Position numbers and translations under genes: made by a program. A DNA stretch of 64,000 nucleotides from assembly GCA_020026075.1 (NCBI GenBank), contig JAHHQZ010000004.1, forward strand, positions 1 through 64,000, given 5' to 3'. The notes beneath the pieces are model-generated. The model made no database searches, was not told the origin of the DNA, and worked only from the letters and a program-made list of their open reading frames with translations. This document shows, one piece after another, positions 1 through 8,333 of this stretch (positions are counted from its first letter, which is position 1; each line of letters begins with the position of its first letter). The stretch is from Actinobacillus sp. GTDB taxonomy: Bacteria > Pseudomonadota > Gammaproteobacteria > Enterobacterales > Pasteurellaceae.

Positions 1-43
1 GCACCTTAATTAGTTGACTGGTTAGTCCAACTTTTGGGGTGCA
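1..43. mobile_element. End of an IS3-like insertion sequence
   Basis: The reading frame of the agaS-like gene stops matching its family at about position 43. From there the bottom strand reads TGCACCCCAAAAGTTGGAC, which looks like the TG-starting terminal inverted repeat of IS3-family (IS150-group) elements. The rest of the element lies outside the window. This is inferred from the junction and the terminus style only; no transposase is visible. Confidence 0.45.
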
Positions 44-208
44 GATCACTTTGGCTTTTTGCAATAAAGGGGAAAGGAAAGAACGAAGATCGGTGTTATT
101 CACTAAGGCTGCCGTTTCCTGCCAAGTGGCAGGCTGCTGGGTGATTTCTCTCGCCGTGGCAAGCGCTTGCTGTTCTTCTAGTCTTTGTTGAGAAAGCGTT
201 AATAACAT
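44..208 (-). pseudogene. agaS: agaS-like SIS-domain sugar isomerase/deaminase, 5' fragment
   Basis: About 55 N-terminal codons are seen, with the pattern REITQQPATWQET and later LLQKAKVI, as at the start of AgaS-type ketose/aldose isomerases (N-acetylgalactosamine or galactosamine use). In the family the next residues form the glycine-rich SIS phosphosugar loop. Here that loop is replaced by unrelated sequence resembling an IS end, so the gene is probably interrupted. It lies 62 bases downstream of agaR on the same strand, which fits an aga operon. The identification rests on a short stretch and on the neighbour. Confidence 0.5.
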
Positions 209-270
209 TACATTCCTCACAAACATTAAGATTAACCATTGTGAGAAAAATAATGAATAAAAGCAAAAAC

Positions 271-1032
271 TTAGGCGATTAACACTTCAATACCGTGATT
301 TTCTAAATAGGTGCGGTAATGCGCAGGTAAATTCTCATCGGAGATCAACATATCAATTTGATTTGCCTCACAAATGACAAAATCACTGTATTGCCCGAAT
401 TTACTGGAATCCGCCATCACAATAATTTTATGCGCTGCACGGCACATTAAGCGATTTAGCTGCGCCTCTTGCTCATTAAACGTGGTCACCCCTTTGTTGA
501 GGTCAAAACCGTCCACGCCTAAAAACACCTTATCAAAACGGTTATAACGCAAATTATTGTCCGCCATTACCCCAGAAAAAGACATCGCGCCTTTACGCAA
601 AACGCCGCCTGTCATTCGTAATTCCACGTTTGGGCAGTTCACCAATGCCATTGCGGTATCCAATCCATTCGTCAACACCGTCAATGGCAAATCGCCAATA
701 TGTGTTACGATTTCTTTCGTTGTTGTACCGCTATCAATGATGATACGTTCTTCTGGTACCAGCAAGGTTGCCGCTAATTGACCAATTTTTTGCTTTAATT
801 CTAAGCAGCGAGTTTCTTTGGTTACATTCGGCAACTCGACAACTAAACGAGTACTCAGCACGGCAAAACCGTGTGAACGAGTAATATAACCACTTTTTTC
901 TAACGCATTCAAATCCTTACGAATAGTCACATTAGATACATTAAACTGACGTGCTAGATCTTCAACCCTTTCACTACCACTTTTTTGGAGTAGCGTTAAA
1001 ATATCCGAACGGCGCTCAACACTGCTTTTCAT
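271..1032 (-). CDS. agaR: DeoR-family repressor AgaR
   Basis: This 253-residue protein has an N-terminal DeoR winged helix-turn-helix (about residues 5-60, with VEDLARQFNVSNVTIRKDL) and a C-terminal phosphosugar-sensing domain (DSGTTT near residue 100, FLGVDGFD near 170). The NEQEAQLNRLMC segment is close to that of Escherichia coli AgaR, which represses amino-sugar (GalNAc/GalN) catabolism. The next gene downstream is an agaS-like fragment, supporting the assignment. An inverted repeat in its own upstream region could be its operator. If the downstream operon is broken by an IS, the regulator may have lost its main target. Confidence 0.8.
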   Translation of the reverse strand: MKSSVERRSDILTLLQKSGSERVEDLARQFNVSNVTIRKDLNALEKSGYITRSHGFAVLSTRLVVELPNVTKETRCLELKQKIGQLAATLLVPEERIIIDSGTTTKEIVTHIGDLPLTVLTNGLDTAMALVNCPNVELRMTGGVLRKGAMSFSGVMADNNLRYNRFDKVFLGVDGFDLNKGVTTFNEQEAQLNRLMCRAAHKIIVMADSSKFGQYSDFVICEANQIDMLISDENLPAHYRTYLENHGIEVLIA

Positions 1033-1078
1033 TATTTTCTCCTACATCAAGCAACCTAAAATTCATAACAACCCTACA

Positions 1079-1133
1079 TTTCGATTGCTTTCGATGAAAG
1101 TATAATTCAAAACAAAAAGAAAACAATCGAAAG
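1079..1133. promoter_or_regulatory. Candidate AgaR operator upstream of agaR
   Basis: TTTCGATTG (1079-1087) is repeated inverted as CAATCGAAA (1124-1132), and a further CTTTCGATG copy lies at about 1088-1096. Multiple CTTTC/CGAAAG-type half-sites ahead of a DeoR-family gene suggest an autoregulatory operator. This is inference from symmetry and position. Confidence 0.4.
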
Positions 1134-1308
1134 ATTTCAAAACTGTGAACTCGATCACAAAATCCAACTTTCATTAACAATGAAACAGTAATCCTTACAC
1201 CTTTTACGTCAATAAAAATAATAAAATGCCCCAAATTGAGGCATTTTATACGTTTAATGTGCAGCAAATACCCATTCAATCCTTGTGGGTAAATTCATCA
1301 AGCAAAAG

Positions 1309-1356
1309 CATAGGCCGGAATATTCGTCAAAATTTTGCTGAAAATTCCAGCCTATG
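1309..1356. repeat. Inverted pair of the GGCCGGAAT dispersed motif
   Basis: TAGGCCGGAATATT and its inverted partner (AAAATTCCAGCCTA) form a long hairpin just outside the left edge of the guaA island. It belongs to the dispersed family described in the findings and may end transcription. Confidence 0.8.
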
Positions 1357-1379
1357 TAATCAAGGATTCAGGATCTTAA

Positions 1380-1400
1380 CTACTCCCACTCGATAATTAC
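1380..1400 (-). other. Duplicated guaA 3' end (distal attachment site of the guaA island)
   Basis: The bottom strand reads ATTATCGAGTGGGAGTAG, encoding IIEWE-stop, the same as the last codons of guaA (TIEWE-stop) at 10315. The shared core is ATYGAGTGGGARTA. A stray copy of the gene tail at the far edge of an AT-rich block is the usual scar of site-specific integration into a gene end; guaA is a known integration site for genomic islands. Confidence 0.7.
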
Positions 1401-1404
1401 CCAT

Positions 1405-1418
1405 ACATATTTGTTTCT
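1405..1418. repeat. 14-bp direct repeat, left copy
   Basis: ACATATTTGTTTCT occurs here and again at 10300-10313, next to the guaA tail at each end. It probably belongs to the attachment region of the guaA island. Confidence 0.65.
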
Positions 1419-1489
1419 ATATTTTGTATTTAGATACTAATTTGTTTCTTTTTTAGGTGTTTTTATACCTATTTTATCTAGTTTGCAAA

Positions 1490-1513
1490 CTTTTTAGTAT
1501 CAAAACAGTATCA
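1490..1513. repeat. 24-bp direct repeat, left copy
   Basis: A perfect 24-base repeat containing AGTATCAAAACAGTATCA is present here and at 10212-10235 in the same orientation. Its position inside both island edges suggests an integrase arm-binding site or attachment repeat. Confidence 0.7.
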
Positions 1514-1600
1514 GCTGTGATACTAAACTTGAGCTTACATAAAATTACTTCATACATTCTCAGAGTGTAAAACAATTATGTTTTTATATCTTAAATTTGA

Positions 1601-2465
1601 TTATTTCAACGTTCTTTTCGAGTTGGTCAGATATACATCGTCGGACGACCTGCCCTTATATATCTCATCTGCTAAATATGATAACAATTCTTTTTGTGCT
1701 CTTAATTCAGCAGGAAATACAATTTTATTTTCTTCATTTGTTTTAAAATTCAAACCTAAATTATTAGCTTCCTGTAGTATATAATCTGTCGTATTTTTTT
1801 CCAAAACCTTTGTATCAAGGATATAAGCAATTTTTTTCTAGTCCAATTATTGCTAGCACTTACTAATGAATCTAAATCATCAACGTGAAAGCAATTGTTT
1901 TGACAAAAACTTCTAATATCATCATTTGTTGCTTGTCTATAATATTTATTCAAATTAAATATTTGATTTGCCCAGTAGTATGACTTGAAATATAATGTTC
2001 CATTCTCATAATATGCATCTATGTTATCAGTAATAACCACTCCCGGCTTTTGGGTGGAAATAAATGTATCATCACTCCAAAATAAAGTAATCCTTCCGCC
2101 TAACAATAATTGTCTTTTCTGCGTTCTTTGAAAAACTATTTTTTCATCTTCTCCATCATCACCCAATGTTAAAAATATAGCTCGAATATTAAGTTCGTTT
2201 TCATCATTTGCAACTAATTTTTCAACTCCTAAAGGATTATTTATTGCTTCTTGTATTTCGTCAGATAGATCAAAATTTTCAATTTTCAAACTTTCAAACT
2301 TTCATCTTCATCGGGCTTATAAGAACCATCAAAGTTAATAGAATTTGATTTATATCTTTCAGTATCCATGTTTAGAATTGACTCAACTCCAATCATAGTA
2401 TCATTGGTTGTTTCTATTATTTTCACAGATATTTTGTCATTATCTAATGTAAATATATTACTCAC
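1601..2465 (-). pseudogene. kwaB: Kiwa defence protein KwaB (DUF4868), frameshifted
   Basis: Three overlapping frames together give one DUF4868/KwaB-like protein from a GTG start at 2465. The middle part contains YENGTLYFKSYYWANQIFNL and CFHVDDLDSL, and the end has FPAELRAQKELLSYL and VYLTNSKR, all typical of the family. Two lesions split it. Near 2285-2305 an 8-base unit (AGTTTGAA) is tandemly duplicated, and with one copy the frame reads straight through (DEDESLKIENFD). Near 1800-1815 one A appears to be missing, since adding it gives LIQKVLEKNTTDY. KwaB is the DNA-binding effector of the Kiwa antiphage system and works with membrane protein KwaA, which lies directly upstream here. The family call is fairly secure; activity is unlikely in this state. 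Confidence 0.75.
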
Positions 2466-2466
2466 C

Positions 2467-2987
2467 TTAAACCTCCATAGCATAATATTCAAATAGTCTT
2501 ATAACTCTACTTGAAGAGTGTCTATTTCTTAATTCTTTTCTAGTAATCAAAGTCATATCAACTCCCTGTTCTGTTTCTATAGAATAAATTTTATATCCTA
2601 TTATCTTTAAAATAGGGTTATTAACAGTCTTTTGGCCCAAAATCAACAGCACAACACTAACTAACACTAGTATCCAATTACCAAGAGTAAAACTATTTCC
2701 AAAATAACTTTCAACAAATGGTACAAAATAAGTAATGTATATAGCTAATATCCAACTTTCTTTGTCTTGGCTTACATTTGAAATGTTAATTTTTTTAGAA
2801 ACCATCTGTTTTTTTTCGCAACACTTAGTATAATAAACTGCGCAATTACCAGTACTATAGATATTATAATTGCCATTATCCCTAGTATTATATTTTTCTC
2901 TATCAAAATTTTACTTATACCAATAGCCAAAATAAAAGGTATCGAAACAGAACTATTAAAAACAATATGTATACACTTATTAAACAT
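2467..2987 (-). pseudogene. kwaA: Kiwa membrane protein KwaA, frameshifted at an A8 tract
   Basis: Two overlapping frames (about 71 and 112 codons) make one protein of roughly 175 residues with four hydrophobic segments, two in each half. They are followed by a soluble tail that includes NPILKIIGYKIYSIE and VIRLFEYYAMEV. The break falls on a run of eight A residues on the coding strand (T8 at about 2809-2816); nine would join the halves (AKKKQMVSKK). KwaA senses phage at the membrane in Kiwa. The gene ends one base before the kwaB start, as expected of an operon. The assignment leans on the adjacent kwaB, architecture and partial sequence resemblance. The A8 tract could allow slippage-restored expression, or be an assembly error. 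Confidence 0.6.
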
Positions 2988-3037
2988 ACTATACCTCTAC
3001 TTATTTTCACTAAATTTATATTTATATCTAATATGTT

Positions 3038-4498
3038 TTAACTACTCGCTGCAAACTTTGACATTGTCATATTTGATATGAACTTACTTATATCTTCGCC
3101 TAAATGTTCGACTATAATATTATCAAAATCTGCATAATCAATATCCCTAACATCATGGAAAATATGATTGTAAAGATACTCTGCAAAAGTGCTTGCTAAA
3201 ATAATTACAATTTGAGCCCCTTTAATATCACGCTTCGCTGCAGGAACATATCTCGGCGTAACAACGATAGTATATTCGCCGCCGATTTCTTCTCGGTGTT
3301 CTCTCAATCTTCCAACATTAATACCAATTAGTTTGTTTGCAGTAGACTTTGACTCAACCGCAAATTTCTTTTTCTTTGTAATATAAAAACATTCAATATC
3401 CGTATGCCCAGCTCCACCAATACGCTTGGTATCAACATTGTAGAACATATCAAAGCCTTCAGCTAACACTTCTTCAAATAGATATGCGGTATCGTTATCA
3501 GGATTATTTGAATATGTTTCAATGAATTTTGGCAATTCAAGCAGCGAGGAAAGCTCGTCGCTTTCGCCTATCTCCTCCATTAAAACAGACGGATAAAAGT
3601 TGTATATTTCTTTTACAACATCCGTTTTCATTCTTTCAGGGGCATCAAGCTTTAACGGCTCCTGTGTGAATGAATATGATGATAACAATTTTTCTACATA
3701 CTTAATTACAGAGTTGTTAAGGGTTACATAACCATTTCTTGCAATACGCCCCGTAGGTGCACTTTTACTTCCCATTTTTGTCGGGTGGAATAGCCTACAT
3801 ATCGGTTCGCCTTTTTCAACGTTCAATATTCCTACCGTTGAAAGCAATTTACAAGTATAATACTCCCATTCGTAAACAGCATTGACATAAGTATGCTCGT
3901 CCGATTTGTAAATAGCCTTGATTTCATCTGCCGATTTATTTCGTAACTCTAAAACCTTTTCAACAAGCGTTTCATAGACGGTTTCATTAACTGAAGTAAC
4001 GAAAGCAAGTATTTGAGCATACTCATAATTATAAAGTTTACCATCCAAACGCTCGTCTAAAAGAAGTTTAAAAATCAATCTGAATGGGTAAAGCTGAAAT
4101 TCTTTATCAGTTCCGCTTGCGGGATGTTGAAATTGGATTGCATAGAGCATTGTAGTGAAAATCCTTACAAGCTTATCTTCGTCGTTGATGTATTTCAAAA
4201 ACAAGTTTCCTAACGGACTGAACATAAATCTCTTTTTATCCGCATCATCTTCGTAACCGAACATATAATACTCAAGCGTATTTATTCTATGGTTGATAGA
4301 GTCCAGCGGCTTATCCTTTGGATTCCTCGTCTTATACATATTCAATGCGGCAAGTCTTTCTTGCATACGCTCTCTTTCTATATTGGATATATCTGTTTTA
4401 CAACTGTTTTTCACATCAAGAGCAACTGCCTTAATAAGTTCGTAGCTCGACGTATGTTTATATAATATCCACTTGTTTCTTTCAACAGTAACCGGCAT
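3038..4498 (-). CDS. Type II restriction endonuclease (partner of two m5C methyltransferases)
   Basis: This 486-residue protein follows two cytosine methyltransferases at a 10-base gap on the same strand, the usual place of a cognate endonuclease. Near residue 380 the segment HTDIECFYITKKKKFAVESKS fits a PD-(D/E)XK nuclease core (D, then E-x-K after a beta strand). The rest is mostly helical with no motif I can name. Two m5C methyltransferases are normally needed for an asymmetric site, so a type IIS-like enzyme is plausible. The recognition sequence cannot be read from here. The frame is intact, unlike most of the island. Confidence 0.7.
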   Translation of the reverse strand: MPVTVERNKWILYKHTSSYELIKAVALDVKNSCKTDISNIERERMQERLAALNMYKTRNPKDKPLDSINHRINTLEYYMFGYEDDADKKRFMFSPLGNLFLKYINDEDKLVRIFTTMLYAIQFQHPASGTDKEFQLYPFRLIFKLLLDERLDGKLYNYEYAQILAFVTSVNETVYETLVEKVLELRNKSADEIKAIYKSDEHTYVNAVYEWEYYTCKLLSTVGILNVEKGEPICRLFHPTKMGSKSAPTGRIARNGYVTLNNSVIKYVEKLLSSYSFTQEPLKLDAPERMKTDVVKEIYNFYPSVLMEEIGESDELSSLLELPKFIETYSNNPDNDTAYLFEEVLAEGFDMFYNVDTKRIGGAGHTDIECFYITKKKKFAVESKSTANKLIGINVGRLREHREEIGGEYTIVVTPRYVPAAKRDIKGAQIVIILASTFAEYLYNHIFHDVRDIDYADFDNIIVEHLGEDISKFISNMTMSKFAASS

Positions 4499-4508
4499 AT
4501 CGTTACAC

Positions 4509-5576
4509 CTACTCTCCTATTTTTTCAAGTACTTTCATCATAAGTTTTGGCGGGATTGACTCGCCGATGACAGTTCTAATAAACGTATCCGTCGAACCTT
4601 TCGGAAAATCAACATCTTTGGGAATCGACGATACGATAAAGGTTTCTAATAAAGTAAGAACTCTCGCATCTGAGTATGTGCCGTCGGGTAAAAGTCTTCC
4701 TGGGTGAACATTATTGTGAGAACTCATACTTCCGCTAAAAGTTGTTCGAGTCGGGCAAGGCTGATCCCAAACCATTCGCTTAAATGTATTGTGGAAGCCT
4801 TTAATTCTTGTTCCGTCTTCCTTTTTAGGGTAATAAACCTCGTTTGCAATAGCACTTTTACCTGGTGGCGTGTGTTTCAATGCTAAAACAGCTCTGTCGT
4901 TGTGCTTTTTAGCGAAGTGCCATGGTATATCTGAAGTTTCGCCCGACTCTAACGAAGGTAAATCTCCAATGGCATCACGAAGTGGGATTTCCGCTTCTGT
5001 AGCAGGCCAAGACCATTTTTTGTCAGGCTTATACATTTTGATTATCGCTCTCGGTCTTGATTGACAGATACCATAATCTTTTGCATTTAAAACTCTTGCT
5101 TCGATTATATACTTGTCGGCATACTTTTTATTGAGAATTTCTTCAAGTTTAAAATAGTAATTCTCATAAGGAAAGTACATTTCCAAAAAAGTTGGAACAT
5201 TTTCAATAAGAACATAGTCGAAATCACAGCGGTCGATAATATTTAATGCGGAAAGAATTAAATAATTGCGTTTATCTTTCTCATAATGGAGTTGCTTTTT
5301 ATTTTTCCCTAATGTGCTTAATCCCTGACAAGGTGGGGTGGCTATTAACATTTTAGCACCGCCCTTTTGGACTGCTTCAACCATATAGTCTTGCGTTTCA
5401 TCTAATGTAATATCACCACAGTACATATCTGTTGTGGAATAAAAATGAGAATAACATTCTGCACGCTTTGGTAAAAGTTCATTTGCAGCTACAACATCAA
5501 CATTTGTATTTTTTAATAGCAATTCTCCTATACCTGCGCTTGAAAACAAAGAAATCGCTTTAATCTTGTTCATCAT
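4509..5576 (-). CDS. DNA (cytosine-5) methyltransferase 1 of the restriction system
   Basis: The 355-residue protein has the m5C methyltransferase motifs in order: SAM-binding motif I (SLFSSAGIGE, about residues 9-18), catalytic motif IV with PPCQG (near 83), motif VI IENVP (near 123), motif VIII QSRPRAI (near 173), motif IX around NNVHPGRL and a C-terminal motif X variant (IGESIPP). The start overlaps the end of the upstream methyltransferase by about 17 bases, indicating translational coupling. It is clearly paralogous to that gene, with the same PGRL(M/L)PDGTYSDARVL block. It should protect one strand of an asymmetric target. Confidence 0.88.
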   Translation of the reverse strand: MMNKIKAISLFSSAGIGELLLKNTNVDVVAANELLPKRAECYSHFYSTTDMYCGDITLDETQDYMVEAVQKGGAKMLIATPPCQGLSTLGKNKKQLHYEKDKRNYLILSALNIIDRCDFDYVLIENVPTFLEMYFPYENYYFKLEEILNKKYADKYIIEARVLNAKDYGICQSRPRAIIKMYKPDKKWSWPATEAEIPLRDAIGDLPSLESGETSDIPWHFAKKHNDRAVLALKHTPPGKSAIANEVYYPKKEDGTRIKGFHNTFKRMVWDQPCPTRTTFSGSMSSHNNVHPGRLLPDGTYSDARVLTLLETFIVSSIPKDVDFPKGSTDTFIRTVIGESIPPKLMMKVLEKIGE

Positions 5577-6636
5577 AAATACCTCTTACTATCTCTTCTA
5601 GCATTAATGGCGGGATAGACTCTCCGATACATTGTCTTATGAGTAATTCAGGCGTATCATCAGGTATGTTCCAATCAGCAGGAAGCGAATTTAATAACAT
5701 AAGTTCTAACGGCGTTAAAACCCTCGCATCCGAATATGTGCCGTCAGGCATTAGTCTGCCTGGATGGACGTTTCTTTGAGAAGCTATACAATCGTTTCTA
5801 ATTGTAATTGTTGGAGAAGGGACATCCCATCTGATTCTGCGATACGAAGATTCGTAGCCTTTAATCCTTGTGCCGTCTTTCTTTTGAGGGTAATAAACGG
5901 GATTTGAAAACGCTGATTTTCCTGTCGGCGTATGTTTCATCCATAATATATTTTCTTTGGTATGTTTTCGAGCAAAATGCCACTTTCTATTTGATTTTTC
6001 ACCTGATTCCAAAGAAGGCAAATCTCCTATGGCTTGTTCTACCGTTACTTTTTCCCTTTTAACAGGCCAATTCCATACCGTATTAGGCTTGTGCATTTTA
6101 ATTATCGCCCTTAATCTTGTTTGCGGTACACCATAGTCAGAAGAATCAATTATAGCACTGTCGATTATATATTCGCTTCCAAATTCATACTCCAATATTT
6201 CCAAGACTGTTCTATATTCAGAATCGTACATAAGCTTCAACTTTAATAAGGCGGGAACATTTTCGATTAATATGTACTCTGGAGCCATTAATTTTATAGC
6301 TTTAACAACATAAGTAATCAGGTAATTGCGTTTATCAGATTCCATTGTTTCCTGACAACGATTTTTTCCTGCTACGCTCATTCCTTGACATGGTGGAGAA
6401 GCTAACATAAAGTCCACTTTTTCAGGGCAAGAAGAAATTATTTGATTGAATATCTTTTCGTTTGTAATATCACCACAAATAACTTTTGTTTCGGGGTTTA
6501 TAGAACTATATAGATTAGCTCTTTTTTCTAACAACTCGTTGGCAACGACAATATCTATACCTACATTTTTAAAATAAGTCTCGCCAATTCCTGCGCTTGC
6601 AAAAAGCGAAACACCTTTTAATCTTTTTTTTGTCAT
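5560..6636 (-). CDS. DNA (cytosine-5) methyltransferase 2 of the restriction system
   Basis: The 358-residue protein carries the same ordered motifs as its neighbour: SLFASAGIGE, SPPCQGMS, IENVP, QTRLRAI, QRNVHPGRL and IGESIPP. The region between motifs VIII and IX, which reads the target, differs moderately from the paralogue, consistent with recognition of the complementary strand. Its ATG overlaps the stop of the upstream HTH gene (ATGA). Gene order is regulator, methyltransferase, methyltransferase, nuclease, so modification would be made before restriction. Confidence 0.88.
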   Translation of the reverse strand: MTKKRLKGVSLFASAGIGETYFKNVGIDIVVANELLEKRANLYSSINPETKVICGDITNEKIFNQIISSCPEKVDFMLASPPCQGMSVAGKNRCQETMESDKRNYLITYVVKAIKLMAPEYILIENVPALLKLKLMYDSEYRTVLEILEYEFGSEYIIDSAIIDSSDYGVPQTRLRAIIKMHKPNTVWNWPVKREKVTVEQAIGDLPSLESGEKSNRKWHFARKHTKENILWMKHTPTGKSAFSNPVYYPQKKDGTRIKGYESSYRRIRWDVPSPTITIRNDCIASQRNVHPGRLMPDGTYSDARVLTPLELMLLNSLPADWNIPDDTPELLIRQCIGESIPPLMLEEIVRGIYDEQD

Positions 6637-6830
6637 AATATTACATCCATTATCTCGCCAATGTTACATTTCAAAGCAAGGCATATTTTAATCATTACAA
6701 CCATAGAAACGGGTTCGTTATTAATTAATTTTGACATTGTTGTAGAACCGATACCTGTAACATCTTTCAAGTCTTTCTTTTTCATTTTCAAATCTATTAA
6801 CTTTTTCCATAACTTGTCATACGAAACCAA
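6633..6830 (-). CDS. Small Cro/C1-type HTH regulator of the restriction operon
   Basis: This 65-residue protein is almost all helix-turn-helix: KKKDLKDVTGIGSTTMSKLIN, then NIGEIMDVI, as in short Xre-family repressors common in Firmicutes. The best start is a TTG about 8 bases after GAGAGG, because no ATG fits. It overlaps the next methyltransferase by four bases and lies just downstream of two palindromes, so it probably controls the operon in the manner of a restriction C protein. True C proteins differ in sequence, so this is a functional inference. Confidence 0.7.
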   Translation of the reverse strand: MVSYDKLWKKLIDLKMKKKDLKDVTGIGSTTMSKLINNEPVSMVVMIKICLALKCNIGEIMDVIL

Positions 6831-6864
6831 TTATAACACCTCTCACTACTAATTTATATCATAG

Positions 6865-6902
6865 TTATGACGATATTTCGTTCGTCATAACCGATATATC
6901 GG
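6865..6902. promoter_or_regulatory. Two adjacent palindromes upstream of the restriction operon
   Basis: TTATGACGA (6865-6873) pairs with TCGTCATAA (6882-6890), and the next bases form the perfect palindrome CCGATATATCGG (6891-6902). They lie 35-70 bases before the HTH gene and are good candidates for its operators over the operon promoter. Confidence 0.55.
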
Positions 6903-7096
6903 TGTTTTAATTATACTCTCATACAACTTCATTTGTCAATCTATAATGCCTTTTTAGCATTTCATAGATATACTTTTTTAAAAATAGAATTCTTACAATG
7001 ATCCGTGCAACTATAAAACTATGCAAAACATCGTTATCACTCAATTTCTGTTGTTCTTTTATTCTTCACTTTATATGAGTCCTTATCATTAACTTG

Positions 7097-8333
7097 TTAC
7101 TTCTTAATTGCACCAATAACCGATTCATTTTTCTTTTCAGTTTTGTCCCTACCAAGATAATCATTCATATTAACTTTCAAATGATCCAACTCCTCATATT
7201 GTGCTGATAATGAATTGTGTTTCTTGACAATCACCTCTTGTTTAACCTGCAATTCTTTAGAATGCTCATTTAGTTTCCTGAAAAGATTTTTACCTGATTT
7301 TGACTTTAACTCACCCAACACTATATGTCTCAAGTGTGGAAATTGTTTAAGGAAAATATCTATCTCTTCATAAGATTTTTTATAGGCTTCTATATTTTTT
7401 CGATTCATCATCATATATATTTTGTCATTCAGATTTTTACGATAACCCTCATAATGCTCCGCTTGCTGATACAGATTTGAATATGCTTTACTACTTCTTT
7501 TATCCTCTTTTGTTCCTATGACAGCTTATCAAATTCTCGCTTCAACTCATTCTTTTCGATTGAGATTCGGCTGATACCATGCCCCAATTCTTCCATCGAA
7601 TTAAATCCCCTGTCTCTAATTTCAATAAGTGTAGAAGCTGCCGTTTTAAGGTTATGTTTCGTAGCCCAACACTTATATCCTTTGCTTGACTTCACTTTTT
7701 TATTGTTCTTGATGTCGATGATATTGCCAAGTTCTCTGTCTTTATTCAGGATCCTATCTCTAATCCGCTCTTCGGTATAATTGCCTCCAATCGTCTTTGC
7801 TCGGGTAAATCTCTGCTGACCTTTCTTTCTAAAGGCGATATGCTTACCAAACTTTATCTCATATCCGAAGCTTTCCATCCTGTCTAAAAAGTCTTACCAG
7901 TTGGTTGACCTTTTTATAATCCTATCTATATCAAATTGAAGTCTTGACTTATAGCGGCTTCCTTTTTTGTCCTCATTCCAGTCGTGCCAATTCACAAATT
8001 TTCTTCGTTTAATTTCGTTGATTTCCTTTTGCGTTTCTTGGTCAATAACTGATAAATTATGTTCCTTGCAAAGCCTGTCACTTTCATTTCTAATCTTCAT
8101 ATAGGAGCCGTAATAAGACTTGTAAACCTTGCCCTCATCCACATCGATAGAATTAAATATAACGTGATTATGGATATGGTCTTTGTCGATATGGGCAGCT
8201 AGGACATACTCATATTTTCCAGCCAGTATGGTATCGCAAAGTTCGATACCTACCTGATGAGTTTCTTCTGCTGACACTTCATTTGGGGCAAAAGATTGGA
8301 TCAGGTGCTGGGCTAGTGTAATATATTTTTAAT
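7097..8333 (-). pseudogene. Mobilisation relaxase, C-terminal portion in several pieces
   Basis: From 8333 downwards the bottom strand reads LAQHLIQSFAPNEVSAEETHQ, then AAHIDKDHIHNHVIFNSI (the metal-binding HIH motif region), so this is the body of a Gram-positive-type MobP/TnpZ-like relaxase. It is broken by an in-frame TAA at about 7890 (RSTNW-stop-DFLDRMESFGYE), and by a stop plus frame change near 7515, after which a coiled-coil tail continues to 7097. The N-terminus lies beyond the IS630 element at 9565-9768. Relaxases nick oriT and pilot mobilisation; this copy cannot do so. Confidence 0.75.

Noticed and set aside
1016..1279. 87-codon open frame upstream of agaR on the bottom strand
   Set aside because: It overlaps the agaR promoter and operator-like repeat, has no ribosome site or family pattern, and is probably a chance frame in A/T-rich DNA.
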